Shown piece by piece: positions 59,201 through 64,000 of a stretch of 64,000 bases of DNA. The stretch's first letter is position 1, and each line of letters opens with the position of its first letter. The notes beneath the pieces were generated by a model. That model saw nothing but the letters and a program-made list of their open reading frames with translations. It was not told the DNA's origin and did not search any database. A program made the position numbers and the translations under genes. The stretch covers positions 24,599,692 to 24,663,691 of the forward strand of contig CM067072.1 of NCBI GenBank assembly GCA_033980235.1, read 5' to 3'. The stretch comes from Diadema setosum. Taxonomy: Eukaryota > Echinodermata > Echinoidea > Diadematoida > Diadematidae.

Positions 59201-60254
59201 CATTTGCATCCCCCTTTTCTCTCCTTCTGGTCTTCTCGTGATCAACTGCGACCTTCTTGCGCCTCAACTTCTCCCTGAGTCTGCTCAGCTTCTCCTCAAG
59301 GAAAGGTGGCAGCCCATCCAGCTGGTGGAAGTGGCGGCCGAGGATGGAGACGGTCTCCTTGGAGAGGGGCAGCTCTGAGATGACCGTCAGGAGAATGTCG
59401 TTGATCTCGTCCTCGAGGTGGAGAAACCTGGAGAATGGGTGCAGACACTCGGCCCAGGACAGGACTGCTTTCAGCAACTTCTCCACTTTCTCCTTCTCCT
59501 CTGCACTGCTGGCAGGCTGGAGGTTGCAAGAGACAATGAAAATACACAGGTCAAATAGATCCACAATCTTCTGGTCAAAGTTTTCAACCTTTTGATATCA
59601 CAACAAGTACTGTGTTCTGATTTAATTCAGAATGCATGCATACTTCTTCACGAAGTATTTTGTGAAGTTGCTTAGAAAATGGTTGATGTGAAACTAAGAC
59701 AAAACAAGATATTAAAGTGCTCTCTTTTAAATGATGTAAATTCAAGCTCTAAGTTGAATAAATCAATCCCAACCCCATTCTCTAGGAAAATAGATAATGA
59801 TGATAAAAAAAAGAAGAAAATTGCTTAGCCTGGAATTCCCATGAAAATGTGAGAGGTACATAGTACACATCATTGTAATGTTCAGGTTGCCTCACAAAGT
59901 AACAAGGCTAACATCATGTTTACTATGATACATCTCTACACCTGGCCAATTGCATTGTGTATAACTTTTCAAAAAGCAACAAGAGAAGATACAGCACCGA
60001 ACTGACAGAGGAAAAAGTTATACCTTGACCTGGAGTGACCGCTCCTTGCTGGTCTGGTACTTTCGAATGGCCAGGGACAGTTTGTCCCGGGTGTAGAGCA
60101 TCCACAGTATGCAGCATAGATCACGGAAGCACTTCATGACCACGCCCCTGCCCCGGCCGCTCACATTGTTATTGTGGTCCTCGGCGTGGCCTAGGATGCT
60201 GATGGGATAGGAGCCCAGTACCTGAAGATGGTCTGGTAGCTCCAACTTTTCTCC
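23739..60254 (-). CDS. CPLANE1: CPLANE1 (C5orf42, JBTS17), 3' 20 exons; 5' end beyond window
   Basis: Twenty exons from 60254 down to the TGA at 23739–23741 join in phase at every junction: 8,136 nt, 2,711 residues plus stop. The first two visible exons carry the hallmark block: CFRDLCCILWMLYTRDKLS and YQTSKE, then LHPFSRFLHLEDEINDILLT and SELPLSKE, which align with human CPLANE1 starting about residue 1200. The rest is low-complexity, charged and Ser/Pro/Arg-rich, with conserved islands such as TDRQLQEIFSPRDQQQ. Known role: CPLANE1 works with INTU, FUZ and WDPCP at the basal body to recruit IFT-A components and support ciliogenesis and Hedgehog signalling; human mutations cause Joubert syndrome 17 and OFD6. 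The human protein is about 3,200 residues, so this orthologue is probably longer. It ends in an acidic tail. Confidence 0.9.
24081..26560 (-). mobile_element. CR1/L2/Jockey-like LINE, 5'-truncated
   Basis: One long frame (24738–26537, 599 codons) encodes a non-LTR reverse transcriptase: NNYRPISLLCTLSKILEK, FGFREKHSTSHALLSF, FLDFSKAFDTINHD, GVPQGSLLGPLLFLIYIND, and the catalytic FADD followed by YIKFLGITVDNKLSW. The C-terminal thumb-like region (GPKYWNSLPNDI) is present and ends at a TAA. There is no endonuclease domain: the element is truncated near 26560. The 3' end is a (TTGAA)n pentamer array (24080–24107 on the + strand as TTCAA), typical of CR1/L2-type elements. The frame is intact, so the copy is fairly young, but it cannot be autonomous. 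It lies between the last two CPLANE1 exons in sense orientation. Confidence 0.88.
27257..27465 (-). CDS. CPLANE1: CPLANE1 exon s
   Basis: 209 nt, phase 1 in, phase 0 out; acceptor CTCCAACAG, donor GTCTGT. Encodes KGEAVPTATYTYKAAPLH, a Gly/Pro-rich linker, then the acidic SDVSDLSPWSVSDDVKRILD and NDSDLDE. Confidence 0.88.
28274..28417 (-). CDS. CPLANE1: CPLANE1 exon r
   Basis: 144 nt, symmetric phase 1–1; acceptor ATATCTGCAG, donor GTAAGC. Encodes EAIVSPRQNPGMRARPRA, VPYVDRLKQNAAEAAG and PTRKYRTVY. Confidence 0.85.
28702..28796 (-). mobile_element. tRNA-derived SINE head
   Basis: On the - strand, TGGCCCACTGGATAAGACC (box A-like) is followed about 40 nt later by TTGGTTCAAGCC (box B-like), the internal Pol III promoter layout of a tRNA. 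Lies in a CPLANE1 intron in sense orientation. The body and tail boundary are unclear. Confidence 0.6.
29258..29395 (-). CDS. CPLANE1: CPLANE1 exon q
   Basis: 138 nt, symmetric phase 1–1; acceptor TTCTTTAG, donor GTGAGT. Encodes ATMTLGQTRRQQVERRGI and SSTPYTSRLAELGNTGTH. Too lacking in start codons to appear as a long ORF but clear in context. Confidence 0.85.
29559..30545. repeat. Tandem-repeat element with DR1-type AGGTCA sites and (ACGG)n tail
   Basis: Five units of about 159 bp begin GAAGCCCTCACCTAGTGCCA at 29559, 29717, 29876, 30035 and 30194, with a diverged sixth at about 30343. Every unit carries AAGGTCAAAGGTCAAAG then AAGTCAAAGGTCAAA. The array runs into (ACGG)n at 30435–30490 and ends in an imperfect hairpin, GTCCCCTGCTCGAAC with its complement, at about 30515–30544. 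Non-coding, in the intron before exon q (transcription order). Architecture resembles tandem-core interspersed elements of marine invertebrates (pearl/HINE type), by inference only. Confidence 0.85.
31048..31122. mobile_element. 75-bp TTAA MITE, family D (copy 1)
   Basis: Bounded by TTAA (31044–31047 and 31123–31126). Ends CCCGTTGAAGAAGAG and, reverse complement, CCCATAGAGGACGG. The same element occurs at 55862–55946. TTAACCC ends are typical of piggyBac-type elements. Sits just downstream of the CPLANE1 exon p donor. Confidence 0.75.
31139..31309 (-). CDS. CPLANE1: CPLANE1 exon p
   Basis: 171 nt, symmetric phase 1–1. Encodes SKRLPGWNKNRKQYPPT, KTYTQQLAEMKGARGG and a basic tail. Acceptor TCTCACCAG, donor GTATTG. 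A TTAA MITE ends 16 nt beyond the donor. Confidence 0.88.
31471..31672. mobile_element. Foldback MITE, family E (copy 1)
   Basis: Ends with TACAAAAGTGGAAATTTT on the left and, on the right, the complement of TATTGTAAAAGTGGATATTT; the interior is AT-rich. A related copy lies at 46104–46285. Non-coding. Confidence 0.6.
31840..33690. repeat. Second tandem-repeat element with DR1-type sites, split by a MITE
   Basis: Degenerate units of roughly 150–160 bp contain TGACCTTTGACC blocks (about 32160, 32305, 32450, 32628), the complement of GGTCAAAGGTCA. After an interruption at 32697–33546 it resumes with a (GGAC)n run (33602–33642) and ends in the imperfect hairpin ATGCCTCCGGCCAC with its complement. 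The left end also has TATGCCTCCGCCAT (31854–31867), so the element has inverted termini. Related in plan to 29559–30545. Confidence 0.72.
32697..33546. mobile_element. 850-bp TA-flanked TIR element (Tc1/mariner-like, non-autonomous)
   Basis: TA at 32695–32696 and 33547–33548. Ends CAGTACTCTCCGCATAATCG and, reverse complement, CAGTACTCTCCGCGTAATCG. Subterminal copies of ACCCGATTA and GCGGAG words occur in both arms. No transposase frame. Inserted in the older tandem-repeat element. Confidence 0.85.
33745..34586 (-). CDS. CPLANE1: CPLANE1 exon o
   Basis: 842 nt; Glu codon GA+G in, phase 1 out at GTAAAA. Encodes LKQKDHFEDRLTQAKALMAE, a long proline/arginine-rich disordered region, VQFVERRSSDEDLQLVLEEM and SKTYTDMLQEMKAEVG, the first of a Tyr/Leu motif repeated in the next exons. 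Confidence 0.9.
35309..35367 (-). CDS. CPLANE1: CPLANE1 exon n (59-nt microexon-like)
   Basis: 59 nt, phase 0 to 2; acceptor CAACTTGCAG and donor GTAAGT. Encodes IPTSTKEIKKAETEKKMKR. Needed for the phase change between exons m and o; otherwise the chain breaks. Continues the charged helix of exon m. Confidence 0.85.
35444..35592. repeat. (ATC)n microsatellite in CPLANE1 intron
   Basis: Imperfect ATC/ATT trinucleotide run between exons m and n, with interruptions. It creates long Asp/Met-rich false frames on both strands. Confidence 0.9.
35657..35948 (-). CDS. CPLANE1: CPLANE1 exon m
   Basis: 292 nt; acceptor CTCCCCCAG, donor GTAAGT; phase 0 out. Encodes QAKYGDDDLANLDLTTLTDR, QLQEIFSPRDQQQREEPPEP, then a highly charged helix rich in Arg/Lys/Glu (RIREWMERRKKEQVAEYKKK). 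One of the better conserved islands. Confidence 0.9.
36831..36989 (-). CDS. CPLANE1: CPLANE1 exon l
   Basis: 159 nt; Arg codon AG+G in, AG out (phase 2). Encodes TEVTEGNLTLGISGISGV, SDIIAEVIAGDEMDAEEFGI and TEEQQKAAQRRVKI. Symmetric phase-2 exon with length divisible by three. Confidence 0.88.
37086..37176. mobile_element. Short hairpin MITE, family B (copy 2)
   Basis: Arms TCGTCGGTTGAGAATGATAA and its near-perfect complement at the right end enclose a 25–30-nt loop. Same arms as 4112–4204, but the loop (CTCTAAACCCATAGTGTTC) is the reverse complement of that in copy 1. Confidence 0.78.
37778..38115 (-). CDS. CPLANE1: CPLANE1 exon k
   Basis: 338 nt, phase 0 to 2. Starts LLHTMENLSDAMAASGPQ, followed by an alanine-rich, then strongly acidic Gly/Glu/Asp-rich low-complexity stretch. 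Acceptor TATGTCCAG, donor GTGAGA. Confidence 0.88.
38934..39084 (-). CDS. CPLANE1: CPLANE1 exon j
   Basis: 151 nt; Glu codon GA+A. Encodes RMPSQLHLSRGKSRDRIQRQ and LADIDQRLGAVGEVSQSMQR then DYSNTRL; phase 0 out at GTGAGA. A helical, probably coiled-coil segment. Confidence 0.88.
40357..40754 (-). CDS. CPLANE1: CPLANE1 exon i
   Basis: 398 nt, phase 0 to 2; acceptor TCTTGTAG, donor GTGAGT. Encodes NFINVVDINAEDVFRDIPPH, a basic linker, then VAELHYKALFHRDAVPADG and KIGDELTRKLLEAKLDKA. The frame shows no internal ATG until codon 73, which is consistent with an internal exon. Confidence 0.88.
41173..41324 (-). CDS. CPLANE1: CPLANE1 exon h
   Basis: 152 nt; Glu codon split G+AA; encodes KPTKEEAEEQYTAAATGLNK and IIAPDIFFGLRFGSGRS; phase 0 out at GTGAGA. 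Acceptor GGACTATAG. Confidence 0.87.
42080..42316 (-). CDS. CPLANE1: CPLANE1 exon g
   Basis: 237 nt; Gly codon split G+GA. Encodes CDEALHDPDARPLLPTSAQI, HYETVMKLQQPPEVVKPREA and a polar ETQTKETLDVGTETEGTE stretch, leaving in phase 1 at GTGGGT. Confidence 0.88.
43124..43226 (-). CDS. CPLANE1: CPLANE1 exon f
   Basis: A 103-nt exon below the size of normal ORF detection. Acceptor GCATTTCAG, donor GTTGGG; phase 0 to 1. Encodes LTSPPSPPARVSPVERHDVE and DDIGRGYAIKP. Required to carry the frame between exons e and g. Confidence 0.85.
43725..44049 (-). CDS. CPLANE1: CPLANE1 exon e
   Basis: 325 nt; the first base completes Arg (AG+A). Encodes QRRREQAANRAKTLSETQGL and a charged disordered stretch, leaving in phase 0 at GTATGT. 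Acceptor CCCCCCTCAG. Confidence 0.88.
44336..44513. mobile_element. TA-flanked MITE, family C (copy 3)
   Basis: Left end CAGTGCACTCCTGTTATAAT preceded by TA; right end, reverse complement, CAGGTGACTCCCATTATAAC. Same family as 9775 and 11789. Lies about 50 bp from the exon d donor. Confidence 0.75.
44564..45921 (-). CDS. CPLANE1: CPLANE1 exon d
   Basis: 1,358 nt; acceptor TCTGTTCAG, donor GTTTGC, phase 0 to phase 2. Starts AQHQSMMSMLETGGTLLLKD. Proline- and glutamine-rich, disordered, with repeated P-L-L-R/x-I/V motifs (GMPLLRIPPQ, DIPLLRIDP, SLPLLQAKDP) about every 50–100 residues, then EELLAYQEEKRRQELEAEQE, a probable coiled coil. Confidence 0.9.
46104..46285. mobile_element. Foldback MITE, family E (copy 2)
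   Basis: Left arm ACAGCAAAAGTGGACATTTT; right arm complement TACTGTAAAAGTGGATATTT. Similar to 31471–31672. Non-coding; sits between CPLANE1 exons d and c. Confidence 0.62.
46448..46613 (-). CDS. CPLANE1: CPLANE1 exon c
   Basis: 166 nt after a 10.4-kb intron. Its first base completes the AAA codon left open by exon b. Encodes SSMEDADENGKLAADAST and VDIQRLVRSEVRRIME; leaves in phase 0 at GTAAGT. Likely a coiled helical segment. Confidence 0.87.
46909..47662 (+). mobile_element. CR1/L2/Rex-like LINE, C-terminal fragment
   Basis: Frame to 47336 encodes YLGVTITSDLKWTQHINN, TAYKTLVRPIVEYASTVWDP and MVQRRAARFTLNRYHNTSSV, the post-RT thumb region of CR1/L2-type ORF2. After a frameshift near 47330 the family ending continues (SYQVPYSRTESHRHSFFPRT, then VSAPSVGSFRNRL). 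It ends in an AGA-rich tail near 47640–47662. 5'-truncated and dead; antisense to CPLANE1 in its 10.4-kb intron. Confidence 0.82.
48721..48815 (-). mobile_element. tRNA-derived SINE head
   Basis: On the - strand, ATGGCTCAGTGATTAAGACC (box A-like) and TAGGTTCAAGTCTG (box B-like) are spaced as in a tRNA gene. The sequence cannot form a functional tRNA acceptor stem that I can see. Sense to CPLANE1. Confidence 0.65.
49395..49740 (-). mobile_element. tRNA-derived SINE with (TACA)n tail
   Basis: - strand: head ACTTGGCTCAGTCAGCAGC (box A-like), then CCCGACTTCGTTTCCCGAG (degenerate box B), a body containing CCTCGGATAGGACATAAAAT, and a (TACA)n tail seen on the + strand as GTATGTATGTATG at 49393–49413. 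A full head-body-tail layout, sense to CPLANE1. Confidence 0.68.
50661..50913. repeat. Foldback element with repeated GAGTCATA/AGCCCA words
   Basis: Left half repeats CAGCCCATGAGTCATA-type units; right half repeats GTCGAACTCATGGGC units. Ends ACACCCATAAATCATACAGC and, reverse complement, ACACCCATGAGTTATACAGC. No coding potential; no family recognised. Confidence 0.65.
51310..51560. repeat. Purine-rich (GAA/GAG)n tract
   Basis: About 250 nt almost without pyrimidines on the + strand. Mirror-like stretches could form triplex DNA. It makes Phe/Ser-rich false frames on the - strand. The foldback at 51569 begins right after it, and purine-rich sequence resumes after that element, suggesting insertion into the tract. 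Confidence 0.85.
51569..51982. mobile_element. Foldback element with GTGCGTTCGAGCGCTC ends
   Basis: Both ends carry GTGCGTTCGAGCGCTC in inverted orientation (left from 51569, right to 51982). Inner copies of GAGCGTTCGAGCGCTC occur at about 51641 and 51912, giving several nested inverted repeats, with GGTACGCTTTTGG words. No ORF; target duplication unclear. Confidence 0.75.
55862..55946. mobile_element. 85-bp TTAA MITE, family D (copy 2)
   Basis: Bounded by TTAA at 55858–55861 and 55947–55950. Ends CCCGTTGAGGACGAG and, reverse complement, CCCGTTGAGGATGG. Inner TATACTCGGGCAAG and GTCTATGGG words match the copy at 31048–31122. Confidence 0.8.
57040..59516 (-). CDS. CPLANE1: CPLANE1 exon b, 2.5-kb giant exon
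   Basis: 2,477 nt, entering in phase 0 after ACCTCCAG and leaving in phase 2 at GTAAGT. Begins PASSAEEKEKVEKLLKAV and continues with HPFSRFLHLEDEINDILL, matching CPLANE1. Later parts include FLETFFLVTFGSQVQDEMYM, EPAELLEWLTRWAGRKPSK and LPQQLVLLSVWLLKQVYIP, then a long basic, serine-rich disordered region and an acidic SSLEDSDDDV stretch. An unusually large internal exon for this gene. Confidence 0.92.
60024..60254 (-). CDS. CPLANE1: CPLANE1 exon a (first visible)
   Basis: 231 nt, phase 0 both ends; acceptor CCTCCACCAG before 60254 and donor GTATAAC after 60024. Encodes 77 residues from GEKLELPDHLQVLGSYPISI to TSKERSLQVK, including FRDLCCILWMLYTRDKLS, the segment most diagnostic for CPLANE1. 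Confidence 0.9.
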
Positions 60255-61330
60255 CTGGTGGAGGAGAGAGAACAAACAAACAAACAAATAGTTGGCATCA
60301 CAATACGAGGAATCCAGTGGATAAGGGATACACTGTAGTAACCATGCAAATGGCAAATGATCTTTGAGGGTGTGGAAGGGGGTAAAAATGGTTTGATTGC
60401 GTTGCAGAATAATTTTCCCCTCACACCCCCCCCCCCCCCAATTTTTCACCACAGTCTGTAAAATTATAGACATAACATGTGATCGTACTCATGGAGGGAA
60501 ACAGCAAGAAACATCTGTAATGCCCATGTTTTATACCAACATATTATGTGTCAGCAAAATTTGTTGCTAAGGATTTATTTACAGCTGTTTCTGCAACTCT
60601 AAAGAGTGAACTGCTAAGAAAATCAAACACATTTCTTTCATTGAATTTATTTTTGAATTATGACAGAAAATGTATCAAAACCCAATATGCATTAGTGATT
60701 TTTCACTTCACACATGGGAGCACTTTGACCGCTTGAAATATGAATCAATCGCAACAGTTAAAATATTTTTAAGTGCATCTTTTAAGATTGTACATTGTAT
60801 GTGTCTCTTCCTGATCAATCAAAAGGCCTTGCTAGCACACAGGTAAATGTAGACTCCCTCTGCATCTCCTTCAAAGCAATAGCCTTCATCTGTGTGATAT
60901 TGAGCTGGACTTATTAGACGTGACTGCACTTGTGGGGGCTGAAAACGATACATTACTTGGTACCGACCAGAACATTCAATGAACAGCCATAATGACATCA
61001 GTGTTTACATGATAAAGAAGATCCCTCAATCCCTTAGCTTTTTGAAGGTGCCTATGACAAGGTCTCCATCAAGATCTAGAAAAAGCTTAAAGATGGCTGT
61101 CTTCTGCATTCGTTTTGAGTCAAAGCAATTTCATAAATCACTCTTTTTTCCACGCAAGTTTATGACATCATAATCATGTTTGTTTTACAGATTACTTGAT
61201 CTATGCTGTTACAATAATGAAGGATTATACGTTGTATCATTGCCATAACTTCATGCATCAAAACAAGCAATGCTTCACGTTTGTTTGTTTAAAAGAAACG
61301 TAAGAGATCAAATCAAGTCATATCAAATTA
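60255..61330. other. CPLANE1 intron (toward the unseen 5' exons)
   Basis: No exon recognised on the - strand upstream of exon a in this interval; a poly-C run lies at 60426–60440. The next upstream CPLANE1 exon is expected beyond the LINE, probably outside the window. Confidence 0.45.
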
Positions 61331-64000
61331 AATTTTTTTTTTTTTTTCTTTAAGTCTTTATTGATCAAATCAACAAATCATTCATACAAAATCAAAATAT
61401 TTACAGGATTAGATAGAGCAGTTTTCACATGATTATAAGAAATGTTTCCAGATTATATAGCGGAAACTATGAACATAAGAGTCAAGAATACATGTACAAA
61501 AACTGAAATCTGACAAGTCAGTCTAACACCTTGATCCCGATGAAATTATCTCCATTTCTATATTATGTATTGGTACAAATACCTGTATACTTATGAAACA
61601 GGTGAACTAATATATGAGAAACGAAACCTCACGGCACCAAGGGTATTGTAATAAGTACAATTGTAGTACGTTTCCATGGTATTACCCATAAGATAGATTA
61701 GCAGATACATGAAAGACTAGCAAAAAATACTCTAAACATCAAATCTCCATTTCTTAAAATGCAATGGGAGTTTACCTTTCTTTTTTGCTAGAAAATACTC
61801 TGTATCCTTAATTCTTTTTAATCGAGCTCTGAATTCCACAATATTAGGCAATTTACTACTAAATTTACAGCAATGGATATAATACTTAAATACAAGAAAT
61901 AAAAAAGTCAAAAATGTGTCAGCCTGAATGCCAAATATTTTTTCAAAAGAGGAGATGATTCTATTGGAGGACTGTTTTCTATTTATTGTTAACAATAGAT
62001 CATCCCATACAAGATTTACCACTGGGCATTCACAAAACACATGAACAATCGTTTCAGGTTCCTTTTTACAGAATGAGCAGAGGGGAGAATCTTTCCTTTT
62101 TATTTTAAATAAAAACGCATTAAAAGCAATTGTCTTATGGAAAATTTTAAAATAAAATGATCTAAAACGACTATCAATAGTGCATTTGAAATTAAGCATG
62201 TGTATTTTTTGCCAATCGAGAGTGAAGTTAACGGGAGGTGGACAAGAATCCTTCCAAAAAGAGATATATTTGTCAGGCACACATTCATCAAACAGTGTAG
62301 AGTATGCATATCTAGTAATTTTCTTACTTTCAGTTATTTTGTGTACAATTTCAAAATGAGTATCTTTTTCAGATGAAATTGAGTCAAAACCATTTAACCA
62401 CGGGGAAGGAATATTCTGTAACAAAAAATTGTATTTCCTTCTTCCTTTTAATGAAATATCAAAATCAAGTACTAACTCTTCAAAAAGCTTGCAGTCAGGG
62501 TGGGGGGGATTAAGAAGGTCTTTGATAAAAATTATATCTTTTTCAAACCAATCTTCATAAAAGAAAAATGGTTTCGATTTTGATCTTATATTTCTGTTGA
62601 ACCAAATACATTGTGTAGACCCAAGGTATAAGAAATCAAAACCACATTCTTTCATGCATGCCTTATCTCTAAACAAATACCATGTTCTTAAAGAATCAGC
62701 AAGAAGGGTGCACCTTAATCTGTTTAAAATCGTCTCTGGTGCATAAGATCTCCACAAGATGTCTTTCATGGGATTAAATTCCTCTAGAAAGGACATTTCT
62801 ATTGTTTTCCACACACTATCATACTTATCATCAATTAGTAACTTAACCCAAAACATTTTCTGTGCCAATGAAAAAATATATGGGTCAATCATTTTGAGCC
62901 CACCCATGGTAAAATCATTACAAAAATAACCTCTCTTGATCCTATCTGAACCTCCATTCCAAATAAACTTATAGAATAATGAGTTAAGCTCCTTAAAATA
63001 TTTATTTGGGATTTTTATGCATAAAACAGAAAATAAATACAGCAACTGTGGCAAAAGTAGCGTTTTAATTACACAAATTTTTCCAACGAAGGACAAATTT
63101 CTGCTACGCCAGCAGTTTAACACGCCCTCTAACTGCTTCAACTTTGGTATATAATTAAAATCATACAACAAATTAAAATTCAATGAAAAATGAATACCCA
63201 AAGTCTTAAAACTACTTTCTTTCCACACTAAACCCCTTTCAGCAAAAGGGTGGTTTTGGCAACCTTGTTTTGAACCTATCTATACAGCTTCTGATTTAGA
63301 CAAATTGAGCTTACATCCTGAACACTCAGCAAATTTATCAAGTAAACTAAAAAGACTATCAAAAGAATTCGGCGATCCGTCCAAAAAGCAAGTTGAATCG
63401 TCTGCTAACAAAGAAATTTTAACTTCCTTATTTTGAACTGGAATACCTTTAATACTGGGATTTTGTCTGACCGCCAGGGCCATTGTCTCAATTACTAATA
63501 AAAATAAATATGGAGAAATTGGACAGCCCTGAAATATACCTCTTTCCATATTAATAGGCTTGGTCATAAAACCATTATTAATAACATAACTTTTTCTTCC
63601 AGAATATATTGTTTTTACCCACTTAATGAAATTTTCTCCCATATTAAAACGACTCAAAACTTCTAACAAAAATTCATGATTCACGCTATCGAATGCCTTC
63701 TGGATATCAAGGAGGAGGATCACTCCAGGAATGTCATTTGCTTCTGTATATTCAATCACGTCCAAAATTAATCGAATATTAGAACCAATATTTCTTCCTT
63801 TTAAAAAACCGGATTGATCTTTATGAATAAGATGATCTAAAAGAGTTTTTAAACGATTTGCTAGGATCTTAGCAAAAATCTTATAATCAGCAGTTAAAAG
63901 TGAAATTGGTCTATAATTTTTTAAATAAGAAACATCTTTATCCTTCTTTGGGATCAGTGCTATAACACCATTTCTCTGAGAATTTGACATCATACCATTT
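61331..64000 (-). mobile_element. L1/Tx1-like LINE ORF2, one nonsense codon, runs off the window
   Basis: Poly-A tail at 61333–61347 (T run on + strand). Two frames in the same phase, 63280–63993 and 61732–63228, are parts of one ORF2: GVIALIPKKDKDVSYLKNYR, RLKTLLDHLIHKDQSGFLKG, LLLDIQKAFDSVNHEFLLEV, FQGCPISPYLFLLVIE and the catalytic LADD, then the C-terminal domain with CSFCKKEPETIVHVFCECP. They are split only by a TAG at 63280–63282 where Trp is usual (EAV-stop-IGS). The endonuclease part lies beyond the right edge. L1/Tx1 clade by motif; exact clade uncertain. It probably sits in a CPLANE1 intron, in sense orientation. Confidence 0.88.

Overview
This is a multicellular-animal nuclear genome: AT-rich DNA, genes split by GT–AG introns, non-LTR retrotransposons, tRNA-derived SINEs, many foldback/MITE elements and long homopolymer and microsatellite runs. 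The gene content (HMGXB4, a nanos-type zinc finger, CPLANE1) and the density of hairpin MITEs suggest a marine deuterostome invertebrate, most likely an echinoderm. The species cannot be fixed from the sequence alone.

Layout. About 1–4.5 kb: no supported gene; a palindrome and two foldback elements. 4.6–10.4 kb, + strand: a complete or nearly complete six-exon HMGXB4 gene whose introns carry a LINE 3' end, a SINE-like repeat, a TTAA-flanked MITE and a TA-flanked MITE. 10.4–15.5 kb: intergenic DNA with small MITEs. 15.5–17.5 kb: a graveyard, with a broken nanos-family gene that still has an intact CCHC-CCHC finger, a retrotransposon C-terminal scrap, decayed C2H2-finger fragments and a short MITE. 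18.3–21.6 kb, + strand: a broken hAT-type transposase gene carrying seven copies of a 42-bp in-frame minisatellite and interrupted by a 519-bp MITE at a TTAA site.

23.7–60.3 kb, - strand: 20 exons of CPLANE1 (C5orf42/JBTS17), the ciliogenesis and planar polarity effector. All 20 exons join in phase to give 8,136 nt (2,711 residues plus stop). The 5' part of the gene lies beyond the right edge. The introns and flanks hold a 5'-truncated CR1/L2/Jockey-like LINE just downstream of the last exon, a second truncated LINE, three tRNA-derived SINEs, two tandem-repeat elements studded with AGGTCA direct repeats, and several foldback MITEs. 61.3–64 kb, - strand: an L1/Tx1-like LINE with one in-frame nonsense codon, running off the window.

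The genes are not a functional unit. HMGXB4 (chromatin/Wnt-related HMG protein) and CPLANE1 (cilium assembly) are ordinary host genes; the rest is mostly transposon biology. I found no clear undescribed system. The best leads are the tandem elements carrying perfect DR1 nuclear-receptor-type sites in CPLANE1 introns, the hairpin families whose loops are flipped between copies, the nested hAT/minisatellite/TTAA-MITE locus, and the symmetric phase-1 exons with a repeated Tyr/Leu motif in CPLANE1.
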